64,000 bases of DNA from JALYZC01 sp963725645 (GTDB taxonomy: Bacteria > Actinomycetota > Thermoleophilia > Solirubrobacterales > Solirubrobacteraceae). Position numbers and translations under genes: made by a program. Shown in pieces: positions 26,856 to 35,509 of this stretch. The stretch covers positions 372,001-436,000 of the forward strand of contig CAVRZD010000006.1 of NCBI GenBank assembly GCA_963725645.1, given 5' to 3'. Each line of letters opens with the position of its first letter. Position 1 is the first letter of the stretch. The notes under the pieces were generated by a model, which saw only the letters and a program-made list of their open reading frames with translations, was not told the origin of the DNA and did no database searches.

Positions 26856-27152
26856 ATGAATACCTACGTGATCCTCCGGCGGCGCGGGTGGCGCTCGCGC
26901 GCGGATCTGCAACAGGCGGGAGAGCGTTCGCTGCAGGTCGGCGATGAGCAAATGCCCGAGGACATTCGCGCGATTCGCTTCTATGCCCTCGCCGAGGAGG
27001 ACGGCTCCGTCGGCTCGGTCTGCATCTATCAGGCGAGCAGCCCCGAGGCGATCCGCAAGCACGCGGAGGTCGCCGAGCTGCCGGTGGACGAAATCATCCC
27101 GGTTACTGACACCGTCGCCGTGCGCCCGGATCCCGAGACCGCCCCCGCGTAG
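26856..27152 (+). CDS. DUF4242-like small protein
   Basis: The 98-residue protein has a good ribosome-binding site (GGAAGGGGG) before ATG 26856. NTYVILRRRGW, then QQAGERSLQVGDEQMPEDIRAIRFYALAEEDGSVGSVCIYQASSPEAIRKHAEVAELPVDEIIPV, follows the DUF4242 ferredoxin-like pattern. A Streptomyces relative (SCO4226) has been described as nickel-binding. Function here is unknown. The gene is intact within a region of broken genes. Confidence 0.8.
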   Translation: MNTYVILRRRGWRSRADLQQAGERSLQVGDEQMPEDIRAIRFYALAEEDGSVGSVCIYQASSPEAIRKHAEVAELPVDEIIPVTDTVAVRPDPETAPA

Positions 27153-27525
27153 CCCCGGTGAGGGCGATGTAGGCCCTGTGCCCCGGCTCTCATCCCAGGG
27201 CAGGGCAGGCGGGGCCCGGACGGGAGTCCAACCGATCGGACTGCGCGGGAGCCTGGGGCTAGGGCAGCGCCGGGAGCCTTTGAGGGTCAATAGCTCCCCT
27301 AGTGCTATGAGAGTCGTCGACGCAGTTAGGCGTGCTGGCTACTGCTGCTCGTCCTGAGCGGGCGTCAGCGAGGCGGTGGCGGATACGCTCGCTCTTCGTC
27401 TCTATGCAGCACGGCGCTGGACCTCGACGGGCACCCCCGCTTCAACGGCCGCGCGTTTGCGGGCCGGATTGCGTTGCCCGCGCCTGGACGTTGGCAAACG
27501 GTTGTTCCTTCGCGACACTCCCTGT
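27153..27525 (+). other. Intergenic stretch, no recognised feature
   Basis: 373 bp between the DUF4242-like gene and the agmatinase-family gene. Short open frames exist on both strands but none has a ribosome-binding site or recognisable domain. No tRNA, terminator or repeat was seen. Confidence 0.5.
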
Positions 27526-28495
27526 GTGGTTACTCCGGTACCGCTGATCGATCCCGCGCCACGGACATTCTTCGGGGTTCCGAGCCTGCGCGACCTCGAC
27601 ACGCTCGATGCGCAGGTCGCGTTCCTCGGCGTCCCCTACGACGGCGGCACGCCGGAGCCGGGTATCCCGACCGGCCAGCGGGCCGGGCCTGCAGCAGCCC
27701 GCGAGGCGACGGCGGCGCAGTTCTACTTATCCGCGCTTGGCTGGCGCCGGGGATGATCGGGGTGCGGAGGGCTGGTATGACGTGGAGGCCGATCGCGACT
27801 ACCTCGTCGGGGTGACGATGGTGGACGTCGGCGACGTCGGAATCCAGGGCTCGGACACGGAGGCGAACTACGAGCGGATCACAGGCGCCGCGCGGAGGAT
27901 CGTCGAGCGCGGAGCGCTGATGGTCGCGATCGGCGGCGACCACTCGATCAGCTATCCCCTCGGCCACGGGATGGAGCCACTCGGCGAGTTCGATGTCGTG
28001 CACGTCGACGCGCACACCGATTTCCTGGACGAGCTCGATGGCGCGCGTCTCACCGGCGCAAGCCAGCTGCGGCGGCTGGCGGAGCTACCGTTCGTAGGTA
28101 CGGTCACCGCGCTTGGGGTTCGAAATGTGGACCGCGTCGAGGTGGACGGGATGCGAGAACTTGGAGGGGATTGGGCGACCAGCCTCGACGTGATCGAGCG
28201 CGGGGCTCGCGACGTGGTGCGCGAAACCGTCCCGGAGACAGAGGCGCTGTACGTCTCGATCGACCTTGATGTGCTCGACTCCTCGGTCGCACCCGGGCAC
28301 TCACTGCAAGAGCCAGGCGGACTCAGCTACCGGCAGTTGCGCGCGATCTTGGTCGAAGTGGCGCGACGCGGTCGCGTGATCGGCTTCGACGTCGTCGAAT
28401 TGAACCCGGCGCGCGACCCATCCGGGGCAACTTCACGGGTGGCCACATGGATCATCACGCACTTCCTCAGCGAGATATTTGATCAGCCGCGCTAA
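27526..28495 (+). pseudogene. Agmatinase/arginase-family ureohydrolase, one frameshift
   Basis: From GTG 27526 the frame reads DAQVAFLGVPYDGGTPEPGIPTGQRAGPAAARE, the typical N-terminus, but stops near 27756. The body continues in another frame: YDVEADRDYLVGVTMVDVGDVGIQGSDTEANYE, GGDHSISYPL, VVHVDAHTDFLDE, and SIDLDVLDSSVAPGHS, which hold the Mn-binding His and Asp residues. The span is 3n+1, consistent with one inserted base near 27720-27755. Intact, it would hydrolyse agmatine or a related guanidino compound. The stop codon lies in the loop of a perfect CCGCGC/GCGCGG hairpin. Confidence 0.85.
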
Positions 28496-28713
28496 GCGCG
28501 GTCGGTGCCCGATCCTGGACAGCCAACGCTCTGTAGGAGGCAAGGTGCGTTCCCAGTCCTCGCGGTACGTCAACCGCGAGGGGCGAGCCATTCGCCGCGG
28601 TCCTGCCGTGCGGGCGAGACGTCGATGCTCTTCATGTGCGGGCGGTCCTCGGGCGCCAATCCGGCGGCGGTGGCGATGAGGCCCGCGAGGAGTAGCAAGA
28701 CCGATGACGATCA

Positions 28714-29382
28714 TCACTGTCCTTTCACTTGGTCTGGATGCTCGGCCCAGGCCGGCCGCGGTGCAGGAGCTTTACCCACGAGTTCGGTTCCGGGAATGAC
28801 GCTGGAGATCTCCGGCGGCCCCGCTCCGCGGCGTACGTCGATCCGCTCTAGGGCCACGCGCTCAGCTGGCAGGTCAACGGCGAGCTCAACGGTTCCCGGC
28901 CCGTGACCGACGACGCGGACGGCGCCGAGCTTGCCGAGCAGCCCGAACACGACGCGGTTCTCGGCCAACGCCACTCCCGTGAACCGCGTGACGCTCTCCT
29001 CCCGTGCACGGTCGGCCAGCGCATCGAGCAGCGCAGTGCCGAGCCCCCGCCTCTGCCAGTCGTCCACGACCGTCACGGCGACCTCGGCGGACGCCGGGTC
29101 GGATTCGAGACGGACGAAACGCGCCACTCCGACCACCTCGCCCGTAGCGGCGTCGAGCGTCAGCAGCGCCTCGTGGTCGCGATGGTCGACCTCGGTCAGG
29201 AACGTAAGCATCCGATCGTGAAGCTTGGGCACCGGGCTGAGGAATCGCTGGTAACGAGTCTCGGAGCTGAGCCGCTGGAAGCCACGGCGGATCAGGTCCC
29301 TGTCCTCGGGTTCCACCGGGCGCACGTCCAAGCTGGTGCCATCGCGAAGCGGCATCGGGGAGGGTACTTTGACCATGCCCAT
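28714..29382 (-). CDS. GNAT-family N-acetyltransferase
   Basis: The 222 residues have the GNAT core: SLDVRPVEPEDRDLIRRGFQRLSSETRYQRFL, EALLTLDAATGEVVGVARFVRLE, the acetyl-CoA-binding DDWQRRGLGTALLDAL, and FTGVALAENRVVFGLLGKLGA. The SSETRYQRFL...P form is that of the PatZ-like/standalone protein acetyltransferase group, suggesting a protein-lysine or polyamine substrate. Starts at 29382, 29376 and 29355 are all possible and none has a clear ribosome-binding site. The C-terminal 30 residues are Pro-rich and variable. Confidence 0.87.
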   Translation of the reverse strand: MGMVKVPSPMPLRDGTSLDVRPVEPEDRDLIRRGFQRLSSETRYQRFLSPVPKLHDRMLTFLTEVDHRDHEALLTLDAATGEVVGVARFVRLESDPASAEVAVTVVDDWQRRGLGTALLDALADRAREESVTRFTGVALAENRVVFGLLGKLGAVRVVGHGPGTVELAVDLPAERVALERIDVRRGAGPPEISSVIPGTELVGKAPAPRPAWAEHPDQVKGQ

Positions 29383-30185
29383 CCAGACGCACTGAGGTGC
29401 GGAAATCTTCCGTGAGCACCAACACACACCCTCGGCTCCCATGATCAGAGACGCCAATGCAGGAGGTTGCCCCGGACGGTCTGGCAGCGATCGCGGTGCG
29501 CACACACTCCCGGCCTACGGTTGCGCCGGTAGGCACTCCGATCGCATCGAAAAGACCGCGCGCAACGCGTGCACGAGGCTTTGGCTTTGCCCGCTGGCGA
29601 GCTCGATTCCGTACCTTCACATCCGTGCCGCGCTTCCGCTTCCCATGGTGGCTGTTGCACAAAGCGCCCAGATTCGCCGGCCCGGTCGGTGGAGGAGGCC
29701 CTCCTTCATGGCAGTCCCAAGCGGGCGTCTGGCCGGCGACACCGGGGCCGCCTGCTCCTCGCGCGAAGCAGGTTTCGCCGCTCAGATGACGGCGCTCGCC
29801 GAGGGCGGCTGGGACCCGGTGGTCCGCTCGGGAGGTTGCTCGCTCGGCCGCTTCGGCGATCGCACGCTTGAAAGCCTGTAGCGAAGCGTCTGTAGCGAGC
29901 CACCTCTCAGGCGGGAGGGTAGGTCGGATCCGGTAGCCGGGGTGCTCAAGCCGCTCGTAGTAGCCCGAGGCACCGGGAACGGCGCGGATGAGGTCGGCGA
30001 GCCGGACCATCTCAGGAGCGCTGCGTTGCCGTCGACGAAGGCGGGCGACGCAAGACCGTTGGTCTTACGTCGAGTCGTATCCGGTGATCTGCGGCAAGTT
30101 ACGGTTGCGCAAGCGACCTAGTTTGGGGTAGTTAGGGCAGGAAAAGGCTGGAAAAGGTAAAGGACTACCGTTTGGAGGTAGCACG
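29383..30185 (-). other. Gene-poor 0.8-kb stretch with a possible HNH-like remnant
   Basis: No intact gene was recognised. A minus-strand open frame from ATG 30010 reads MVRLADLIRAVPGASGYYERL and later DCHEGG followed by NLGALCNSHHGKRKRGT. The last stretch resembles the C-terminal half of an HNH endonuclease (NLxxLCxxHHxxK), but the frame runs on into the GNAT gene without a stop and the upstream part matches nothing I know. A degenerate HNH gene is one reading. The last 60 bp hold the promoter and ribosome-binding site of the next gene. Confidence 0.35.
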
Positions 30186-31403
30186 ATGAGAGCGAACCTG
30201 AGCTCGCATCTGCACGTGCGTCTTGGCCTTCTGTTGCTTGTCTTTGCGGGCGCGTTGATTGGAGGCGCCCAAGCGCGGGCCGCCGACAGCATCTACTGGG
30301 CCAACGAGGCCGAGGGCGGCACGATCCGTGTCGCGAACTTGGCGGACGGCTCGGGCGCCTCGATCCTGGGCGGCGCGGCCGTCGGCGGCGCCCCCTGCGG
30401 GGTGGCGATCGATCCCGCGGCGGGCACGGACGGCAAGATCTACTGGGCCGACTTCGGTAACAGCGCGATCCGGGTCGCAGACCTCGTCGGCTCGGGCGTC
30501 ACCACGCTGACCACCGGCGAGGCCGGAGCGTGCGGAATAGTGGTCGACCACGCGGCCGGCAAGATCTACTGGGCCGACTTCTCCGCCGGCACGATCCGGG
30601 CGGCGGACCTGACGAACGTCGCGGGCACCGCCCATTCCCTGGTTAGCGACGAGAACGGCCCGAGCGGGGTTGCGATCGACCGCGCGGCTCGCAAGATCTA
30701 CTGGACCAACCAATTCCCCGGTACGACCAACGGCGCGGTCCGGCGCGCGAACCTGGATGGCTCGCTCCCGGAGACCCTGGTGCCGGCTCAAGCCAACCCG
30801 ATCGGGGTGGCGATCGACCCCGCGGCCGGCAAGATGTACTGGGCCAACCTGGGTTCCTGCTGCAGCGGTCCCGGCACGATCCGGCGCGCGAGCCTGGGCG
30901 GCTCGTTCCCGAAGACCCTGGTCGATGCAACCAACGCCGGGACGGCCGGGGTGGCCGGTCCGGCCGGGGTAGCGATCGACCCCGCGGCCGGCAAGATCTA
31001 CTGGGCCAACTTCGGCGGCGGCACGATCTGGCGCGCGAACCTGAACGGCGCGGGGGCCGCGCAGTTCGTTGGCCCCGGGCCGGGGGGAGCCTTTTCCAAC
31101 TTCCCCGTGCTGCTGCGCGCGCCGGCGGGCACCGAGCCTCCGGCCATCTCCGGCGGAGCCAAGGTCGGCAGGGAACTCACCTGCAGCCAGGGGCGGTGGG
31201 CGCGCGACCTGCTCGGAGCGTTCCTGTTTAGGGCGCCGCACAGCTTCGGCTATCAGTGGCAGCGCAACGGGAGCGCGATCTCCGGCGCGAACGAGTCCAC
31301 CTTCACACCCGACGAGTCCGGCTCCTACACCTGCAGGGTGACCGCCTCCAACCATGCGGGATCCACCTCGCGGACCAGCGCCGTAAAGAAGGTCAAGTCG
31401 TAA
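30186..31403 (+). CDS. Secreted YWTD-repeat beta-propeller with C-terminal Ig-like domain
   Basis: The 405 residues start at ATG 30186 with GGAGGT 6 nt upstream. After a signal peptide (LGLLLLVFAGALIGGAQARA) at least six repeats of about 45 residues carry the motif KIYWAD/KIYWAN and GVAIDPAAGKIYW, as in LDL-receptor YWTD propellers. A C-terminal domain (ISGGAKVGRELTCSQGRW...YQWQRNGSAISGANES...YTCRVTASNHAGS) is Ig-like with two Cys. No enzyme motif is seen; a cell-surface or extracellular binding role is likely. A strong terminator follows. Confidence 0.85.
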   Translation: MRANLSSHLHVRLGLLLLVFAGALIGGAQARAADSIYWANEAEGGTIRVANLADGSGASILGGAAVGGAPCGVAIDPAAGTDGKIYWADFGNSAIRVADLVGSGVTTLTTGEAGACGIVVDHAAGKIYWADFSAGTIRAADLTNVAGTAHSLVSDENGPSGVAIDRAARKIYWTNQFPGTTNGAVRRANLDGSLPETLVPAQANPIGVAIDPAAGKMYWANLGSCCSGPGTIRRASLGGSFPKTLVDATNAGTAGVAGPAGVAIDPAAGKIYWANFGGGTIWRANLNGAGAAQFVGPGPGGAFSNFPVLLRAPAGTEPPAISGGAKVGRELTCSQGRWARDLLGAFLFRAPHSFGYQWQRNGSAISGANESTFTPDESGSYTCRVTASNHAGSTSRTSAVKKVKS

Positions 31404-31431
31404 CCCACGACGTCGGCCGAGCCGAACGGAG

Positions 31432-31457
31432 AAGCCCCGTGAGAGCGGGGCTTTTCC
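31432..31457 (+). terminator. Rho-independent terminator after the propeller gene
   Basis: AAGCCCC and GGGGCTT pair around an 8-nt loop, followed by TTTTCC, starting 29 nt after the stop codon. Confidence 0.88.
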
Positions 31458-31562
31458 TGTGGTCTTGACGCCGCGCGGCAGCGATGGGCTAGCGGGCTGC
31501 ACAACAAACGGCGTCGCTCCCGCCCCGCCCTGTGCGCTTTCACGCACAGCGCGGATGCTCGG

Positions 31563-31580
31563 GATACTGGGCGGGCGATG
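31563..31580 (+). promoter_or_regulatory. NTF2-type start box, copy 4 (plus strand)
   Basis: Exact GATACTGGGCGGGCGATG. It is the only exact copy on the plus strand and drives a truncated NTF2-like frame. Confidence 0.7.
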
Positions 31581-31703
31581 TCGCAGGAGAACTTGGAGGT
31601 TGTGGAGGCGGTCTGGCGCGGTGGCGGGGTCCTGTGCTTGGGCTATGCGTGGTCTTTGCGGCAGCGTTTGAGGCGCCGCAGCCCGCGGGGGCTCAGTTCG
31701 TAG
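31578..31703 (+). pseudogene. 5'-end remnant of an NTF2-like gene
   Basis: From the ATG in the 18-bp box the frame reads MSQENLEVVEAVWRGGG, the family N-terminus. It then leaves the family sequence and stops after 41 codons. The last 60 bp are antisense to the 3' end of the diguanylate cyclase gene, so the NTF2 body has been replaced by that gene's end. Confidence 0.7.
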
Positions 31704-32995
31704 AGTGGCTCGTTCGTCACCGCATCGAGTTGCGTCGGCCTGACGTAGCCCTGGGTTTCAACCTGCTGCCAGGTGGGCGCGACGTCGCGGTCAAGCAGTG
31801 AGAGTTCCCAGGCCACCAGTTCGGCGTTGGCCATGCCGAGTTCGTCGATCGCGTCTAGCACCTGGCATTCGCTGATCTTCATTGCGGCGCTGACGTGCCG
31901 CTGACGCGGCCGGCTTGTTGGCCTCGGGCTGGCGTGCGCGCGGGGGGAGGCTGCTTTGGTGCTGCGCAGGGCATGGTCGGCGGTGGTGAGGAGCTCGTCG
32001 GCGGTGTGTCCGTCTTGGGGGAAGGTGGCGGTGCCGATGGAGGCGCTGAGGTGGGTGCCGTCGAGATCGATGGCTGCGACGACGCCCTTGATGCGGTCGA
32101 TCAGCGCGTTGGCTGCGGGCCTGTCGGTTTCGGGGGAGAGGATCGAGAACTCGTCGCCGCCTTGTCGGGCGGGGGTGTCTTCGGCGCGCACGGCTGCGGC
32201 GAGGGCGTGCCCGACGCGGCGCAGCGCTTCGTCACCGGCGAGATGCCCGTGGGTGTCATTGATGGCCTTGAAGCCGTCGAGATCGACGAGGATGACCGTC
32301 AGCGGCCGCTCGTGGCGGCGATGGCGCGCCAGTTCGTACTCGAGCCGGTCATACAGGGCGCGGTAGTTGCCCACTCCGGTGAGGGGGTCGCGCCCGGCCA
32401 GGCGCCGGTAGGCGTCCTGGCCGGCCTCGAGGCGCTCGCGCAAATGGGCGACGACCGCAGCGGCAATGCAGAGGATCGGGATCGAGACGACGACCGGGAC
32501 CAGCCGTTCCCCGGCGGCCCCTACCGCGATCGCCGCAGCGAGCAGCGCGATCACCAGCACGCCGACCTGAATCGTGATCGCAGCGCGGCGGCGCAGGGCG
32601 TAGGCGGCGAACACGGCCACCAGCACCGATAAGGGCGCGTAGAGCCCCCCATCGCCGCCCAGCGCCAATACGACCAAGAAGACCTCGACCGTCGCTACCG
32701 CAGGCACCGCCTCAAGCCAGCGCGGACTCAGCCGCCCCCACGGCAAACGCAGACACAACACCCCGGAGATCACGCCAAGCAGCGTCAGCGAGTAGACCCA
32801 CATCGCCGGACGCGGCGCCAACAACAACGTGCTTGGCACGAGCGTCAGCGACCCAGCCAGAAACAGCAGACCCGCCACCCGACCCGCCTCACCGCGTCGG
32901 CGGGCGTCACGCACGATGTCCTCCGCGCTCACCGGCCGCTCGTCGGCCAGAGAACCGCGCTCGTCCGCCGCGCTACCGCTGAGACGCACCCACAT
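31643..32995 (-). CDS. Membrane-bound diguanylate cyclase (GGDEF) with C-terminal winged-helix-like tail
   Basis: The 450 residues carry about six membrane helices (roughly 40-190), then a GGDEF domain: GRDPLTGVGNYRALYDRL, LVDLDGFKAINDTHGHLAGDEAL, and the active site QGGDEFSIL. RAED lies five residues upstream and forms the inhibitory I-site, so c-di-GMP feedback is likely. About 75 extra residues follow the cyclase (MKISECQVLDAIDELGMANAELVAWELSLLDRDVAPTW...LYELSPRGLRRLKR) and look like a winged-helix fold. That tail is unusual and may bind DNA or protein. Confidence 0.88.
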   Translation of the reverse strand: MWVRLSGSAADERGSLADERPVSAEDIVRDARRRGEAGRVAGLLFLAGSLTLVPSTLLLAPRPAMWVYSLTLLGVISGVLCLRLPWGRLSPRWLEAVPAVATVEVFLVVLALGGDGGLYAPLSVLVAVFAAYALRRRAAITIQVGVLVIALLAAAIAVGAAGERLVPVVVSIPILCIAAAVVAHLRERLEAGQDAYRRLAGRDPLTGVGNYRALYDRLEYELARHRRHERPLTVILVDLDGFKAINDTHGHLAGDEALRRVGHALAAAVRAEDTPARQGGDEFSILSPETDRPAANALIDRIKGVVAAIDLDGTHLSASIGTATFPQDGHTADELLTTADHALRSTKAASPRAHASPRPTSRPRQRHVSAAMKISECQVLDAIDELGMANAELVAWELSLLDRDVAPTWQQVETQGYVRPTQLDAVTNEPLYELSPRGLRRLKRCRKDHA

Positions 32996-33156
32996 AGCTC
33001 AACATCAGATCGGCTCCAACCCCCGACACATCCAGCATCCATCGCCGCACCCGGACATGCGTCCCTCGAGGCGACCCAAGCCGCCGCGGATCCCCACACC
33101 ATCGCCACCGCGTGCCGCCGCGATTATGGGATCGCCGCTCGCGTACTCTGGGGAAG

Positions 33157-33438
33157 ATGGCGCCGACTCCTGATCACCGACAGGAAGAGATGCTGCGCCT
33201 TCTGCGCACGGCGGGCGCTCAGCCGCTGACCTTCCAGGACTTCGAAGCGGCTGGCGTTCGCCAGCCCGCCAATCTCCTCCACGAGCTCGAGCTCGCCGGT
33301 GAGCCCGTCGAGCGCGTCTATGAGCGCACAGCATCTGGCGCCAGGCTGCTCATCGGTGTTCGGCTACGCGAGATCCAGCAGAGCGCAGTCGCACCGCCAC
33401 GCCGAAGCCGCTGGCGCCTCATCAGGCGACGCAACTAA
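33157..33438 (+). CDS. Small predicted helix-turn-helix-like protein
   Basis: The 93 residues start at ATG 33157, with GGGGAAG immediately upstream. The sequence RQEEMLRLLRTAGAQPLTFQDFEAAGVRQPANLLHELELAGEPVERVYE is a three-helix pattern like a winged helix. It recalls small conserved actinobacterial proteins of unknown function. The tail is basic (RRSRWRLIRRR). It is divergent from the diguanylate cyclase. Function is unassigned. Confidence 0.65.
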   Translation: MAPTPDHRQEEMLRLLRTAGAQPLTFQDFEAAGVRQPANLLHELELAGEPVERVYERTASGARLLIGVRLREIQQSAVAPPRRSRWRLIRRRN

Positions 33439-33565
33439 GGCGACCCGCAGCCCCACGGCTTTGAGGGCCTCGTTGCGGTCTAGGAATACCTCAAGCCAAA
33501 CCACGCGCCCGTCGCGCAACGTCCAGACACGCGCGACCTCGATCGCGACCGCCGCCTCACTGGCG
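33439..33565 (-). pseudogene. 3'-end remnant of an NTF2-like gene
   Basis: The minus strand reads EVARVWTLRDGRVVWLEVFLDRNEALKAVGLR, the last third of an NTF2-like protein. No stop codon follows GLR, and the rest of the gene is missing. It lies directly after the stop of the coiled-coil gene at 33582. Confidence 0.65.
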
Positions 33566-33581
33566 CGGGGCGCGGGCTCGG

Positions 33582-33971
33582 TCAGGCGACCTCGGCCGGC
33601 TCGTCCTTGCCGGCGAGGCGGTCGCGGCCGCGCTGAACGGCCGCGATGAACTTCGAGAGGTTGACCTCGAGCGTGTTGAGGATCTCGTCTGCGTAGTCCT
33701 CGGCGCCGAGGCGGATCTCGCGCTCGCGGGCGCGGGCGTCCTCGATGATGTCCTCGGCCGCGCGCTCGGCCTGCTTGGTGATCTCCTCGTCGCTGACCAG
33801 CCGCTCGGCGCGCTCGCGCGCCTCCTTGACGATCCGCTCCGCCTCGCGCTTGGCCTCGGCCAGCATGTCCTGGCGCTCCTTCACGATCCAGCGCGCCTGC
33901 TTGATCTCCTCGGGGATCGTCGCGCGTACCTGGTCGAGGATGTCGTAGATCTCCTCCTTGTCCACGCGCAC
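33582..33971 (-). CDS. DivIVA/ATP-synthase-b-like coiled-coil protein, 5' end frameshifted
   Basis: The open frame gives 129 residues that are almost wholly coiled coil: VDKEEIYDILDQVRATIPEEIKQARWIVKERQDMLAEAKREAERIVKEARERAE. The real start is probably ATG 34047: MDVLVLVDKLDDLVHNAKPVPLT continues one frame away, and deleting one C near 33983 gives LTDQVRVDKEE, the join I expect for this conserved actinobacterial family. The span 34047-33582 is 3n+1. It may be a septal or polar scaffold; function is unproven. This looks like a core gene inside the island. Confidence 0.75.
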   Translation of the reverse strand: MRVDKEEIYDILDQVRATIPEEIKQARWIVKERQDMLAEAKREAERIVKEARERAERLVSDEEITKQAERAAEDIIEDARAREREIRLGAEDYADEILNTLEVNLSKFIAAVQRGRDRLAGKDEPAEVA

Positions 33972-34242
33972 CTGGTCGCGTCAGCGGGACCGGCTTGGCG
34001 TTGTGGACGAGGTCGTCCAGCTTGTCGACGAGTACGAGAACGTCCATCTTGCGTGCGCTAGTTCGTCAGCGCGCGCTCTTGTGGTCGGCCTCGCCGCAAC
34101 ATACCTAACCGGGGACGAGGTCCATGACCGTGTGCTCGACCAACAGAACGGATCTTCAGACACGGTCACTCCCGCAGCCCGTTCTCGCAGTCTGTACGGG
34201 TCTGGGGGTTTTTCGGCACACCCGGACGCCACACCAGGTCGC

Positions 34243-34638
34243 CTACTCCCGCAGCCCCACGGCTTCGAGGGCCAGCGCCGCCTCCCCGTAGTCCTTGTAG
34301 CGCCAGAGGAGCCCATCCCGGTACTCCGCGATGGCCGCTGTTGGGATGTCGGTTTCGACGCCGCTTCCCTTGCCGCGCACCCGAATCGATCCGATCGCGA
34401 GCACCCGGTCCCCGAGGTCGCGGACATCGGTGTAGGAGACCTGGAACACCTCGAACGTTTCCACCGTGTCAGCCAAGAACCGCCGCATGCCTTCGCGGCC
34501 TACGTAGGTGCCCTCGGTCGCTGCTCTCAACGGCTCTAGGACCGCCTCAGGGTGCACCGTGTCCGGGATAGATTCGGTATCGCTGCGAGAGATCGCATCT
34601 GCGTTACGTCGAAAGGTCTCCACGTTCTCCTGCGACAT
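34243..34638 (-). CDS. NTF2/SnoaL-like protein
   Basis: The 131-residue intact family member begins MSQENVETFRRNADAISRSD. The centre is GTYVGREGMRRFLADTVETFEVFQVSYTDVRDLGDRVLAIGSIRVRGKGSG and the end ALALEAVGLRE. The start is in an exact 18-bp box. The stop is followed by the CTCCCGCAGCC-type end shared by the family. Ligand or reaction unknown. Confidence 0.87.
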   Translation of the reverse strand: MSQENVETFRRNADAISRSDTESIPDTVHPEAVLEPLRAATEGTYVGREGMRRFLADTVETFEVFQVSYTDVRDLGDRVLAIGSIRVRGKGSGVETDIPTAAIAEYRDGLLWRYKDYGEAALALEAVGLRE

Positions 34639-34653
34639 CGCCCGCCCAGTATC
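34636..34653 (-). promoter_or_regulatory. NTF2-type start box, copy 5
   Basis: Exact GATACTGGGCGGGCGATG. It starts 10 nt downstream of the stop codon of the first collagen-like gene. Confidence 0.75.
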
Positions 34654-34662
34654 CCCGGGCGC

Positions 34663-35361
34663 TCAGTTGAACGCCACGTAGAACGGAGCGTCCGAGTGAC
34701 CTGCGCCAGCGCTGTCGAATTCGACAACCACCGCATCGGTGAACCCCGCCGGGCAGTACCCCAAACCAGGGTTCCCCGCCAGGGGAGGGACGATTGCGGT
34801 GGCGACGACCGAGGATTGGTTACCCGAGGTCAGATCCCCTTCGACCGAGGCAACCGCGTTCCTCGCCTTGAACCCGAGGTTGAAGCACGTCTTGTTCGGG
34901 ATATGGCCTTCGCAGCCGCCCGGGGTGTTGTCGAAGCACGCGGGGGTCACGCCGAGAATATTGTGCGAGCGTCCGGTGTCGAGCGTTCTCGTGTTGCCGC
35001 TGAAGGCGTTGACGCGGGCGAACGCAACGGCGGTGCCCGGCTGCCCCGGCTCCCCCGGCTGACCGGGCGCACCGTTGAGCCCGTTCTGACCGGATCGCCC
35101 CTGCTGGTTCCACGCGATGGCCGACTCCCCGGGGATTCGAATGCGTCGCGTCCCCTGCTTGACGGTCTTGGCCTTCCGACAGGCGCTTGCTGCCTTCACA
35201 ACGCGCAGCACGCTGGTCTTCGGGTCCACGCATCCGTGGTAGACGCCGCCGCGATCAGGGATGCCTGTCAGTGCGTACGCGCCCCCGCCGAGGGCCAGGA
35301 ACAGCGCGATCGTGGCAATGACGTTCGCGTAGGTCAACCGCGAGCGAACCGCCTTGAGCAT
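34663..35361 (-). CDS. Secreted collagen-like protein (copy 1)
   Basis: The 232 residues start at ATG 35361, preceded by a strong GGAGGAG site. A signal/anchor helix (SRLTYANVIATIALFLALGGGAYA) leads to the family block GIPDRGGVYHGCVDPKTSVLRVVKAASACRK. A short Gly-X-Y collagen-like run follows (NGLNGAPGQPGEPGQPG), then a Cys-bearing C-terminal domain unique to this copy. It is probably exported and surface-exposed. A longer frame from ATG 35409 lies in the 18-bp box, so the transcript probably starts there and the protein at 35361. Confidence 0.82.
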   Translation of the reverse strand: MLKAVRSRLTYANVIATIALFLALGGGAYALTGIPDRGGVYHGCVDPKTSVLRVVKAASACRKAKTVKQGTRRIRIPGESAIAWNQQGRSGQNGLNGAPGQPGEPGQPGTAVAFARVNAFSGNTRTLDTGRSHNILGVTPACFDNTPGGCEGHIPNKTCFNLGFKARNAVASVEGDLTSGNQSSVVATAIVPPLAGNPGLGYCPAGFTDAVVVEFDSAGAGHSDAPFYVAFN

Positions 35362-35406
35362 GTCTCCTCCGATCCGTCGTTGGCGTCCACGCCGCTGGCC
35401 CTGCGA

Positions 35407-35424
35407 CATCGCCCGCCCAGTATC
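35407..35424 (-). promoter_or_regulatory. Start box, copy 6, in front of collagen-like gene 1
   Basis: Exact GATACTGGGCGGGCGATG, but followed by TCGCAGGGCCAGCGG rather than the NTF2 coding start. An NTF2 3'-end scar (VGLRE then stop, 35449-35475) lies just upstream. Confidence 0.7.
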
Positions 35425-35509
35425 CCCGAGGCCGTGACGAGTTGGGCGCTACTCCCGCAGCCCCACGCTGCGAGGACTTGGGCTCTCGCCGTGATCAGGC
35501 TCGGTGGCG

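Noticed and set aside
28487..28501. CCGCGC-TAA-GCGCGG hairpin at the agmatinase stop as a terminator
   Set aside because: No T run follows and the loop is only 3 nt; it may be chance.
28505..28713. Small membrane-like minus-strand peptide (LLLLAGLIATAAGLAPEDRP)
   Set aside because: No convincing start codon or ribosome-binding site, and the helix is out of frame with the nearest ATG.
30186..31130. Internal repeats of the propeller gene as a DNA repeat or CRISPR
   Set aside because: The periodicity is explained by protein-level YWTD blades; there are no spacers or constant repeats.
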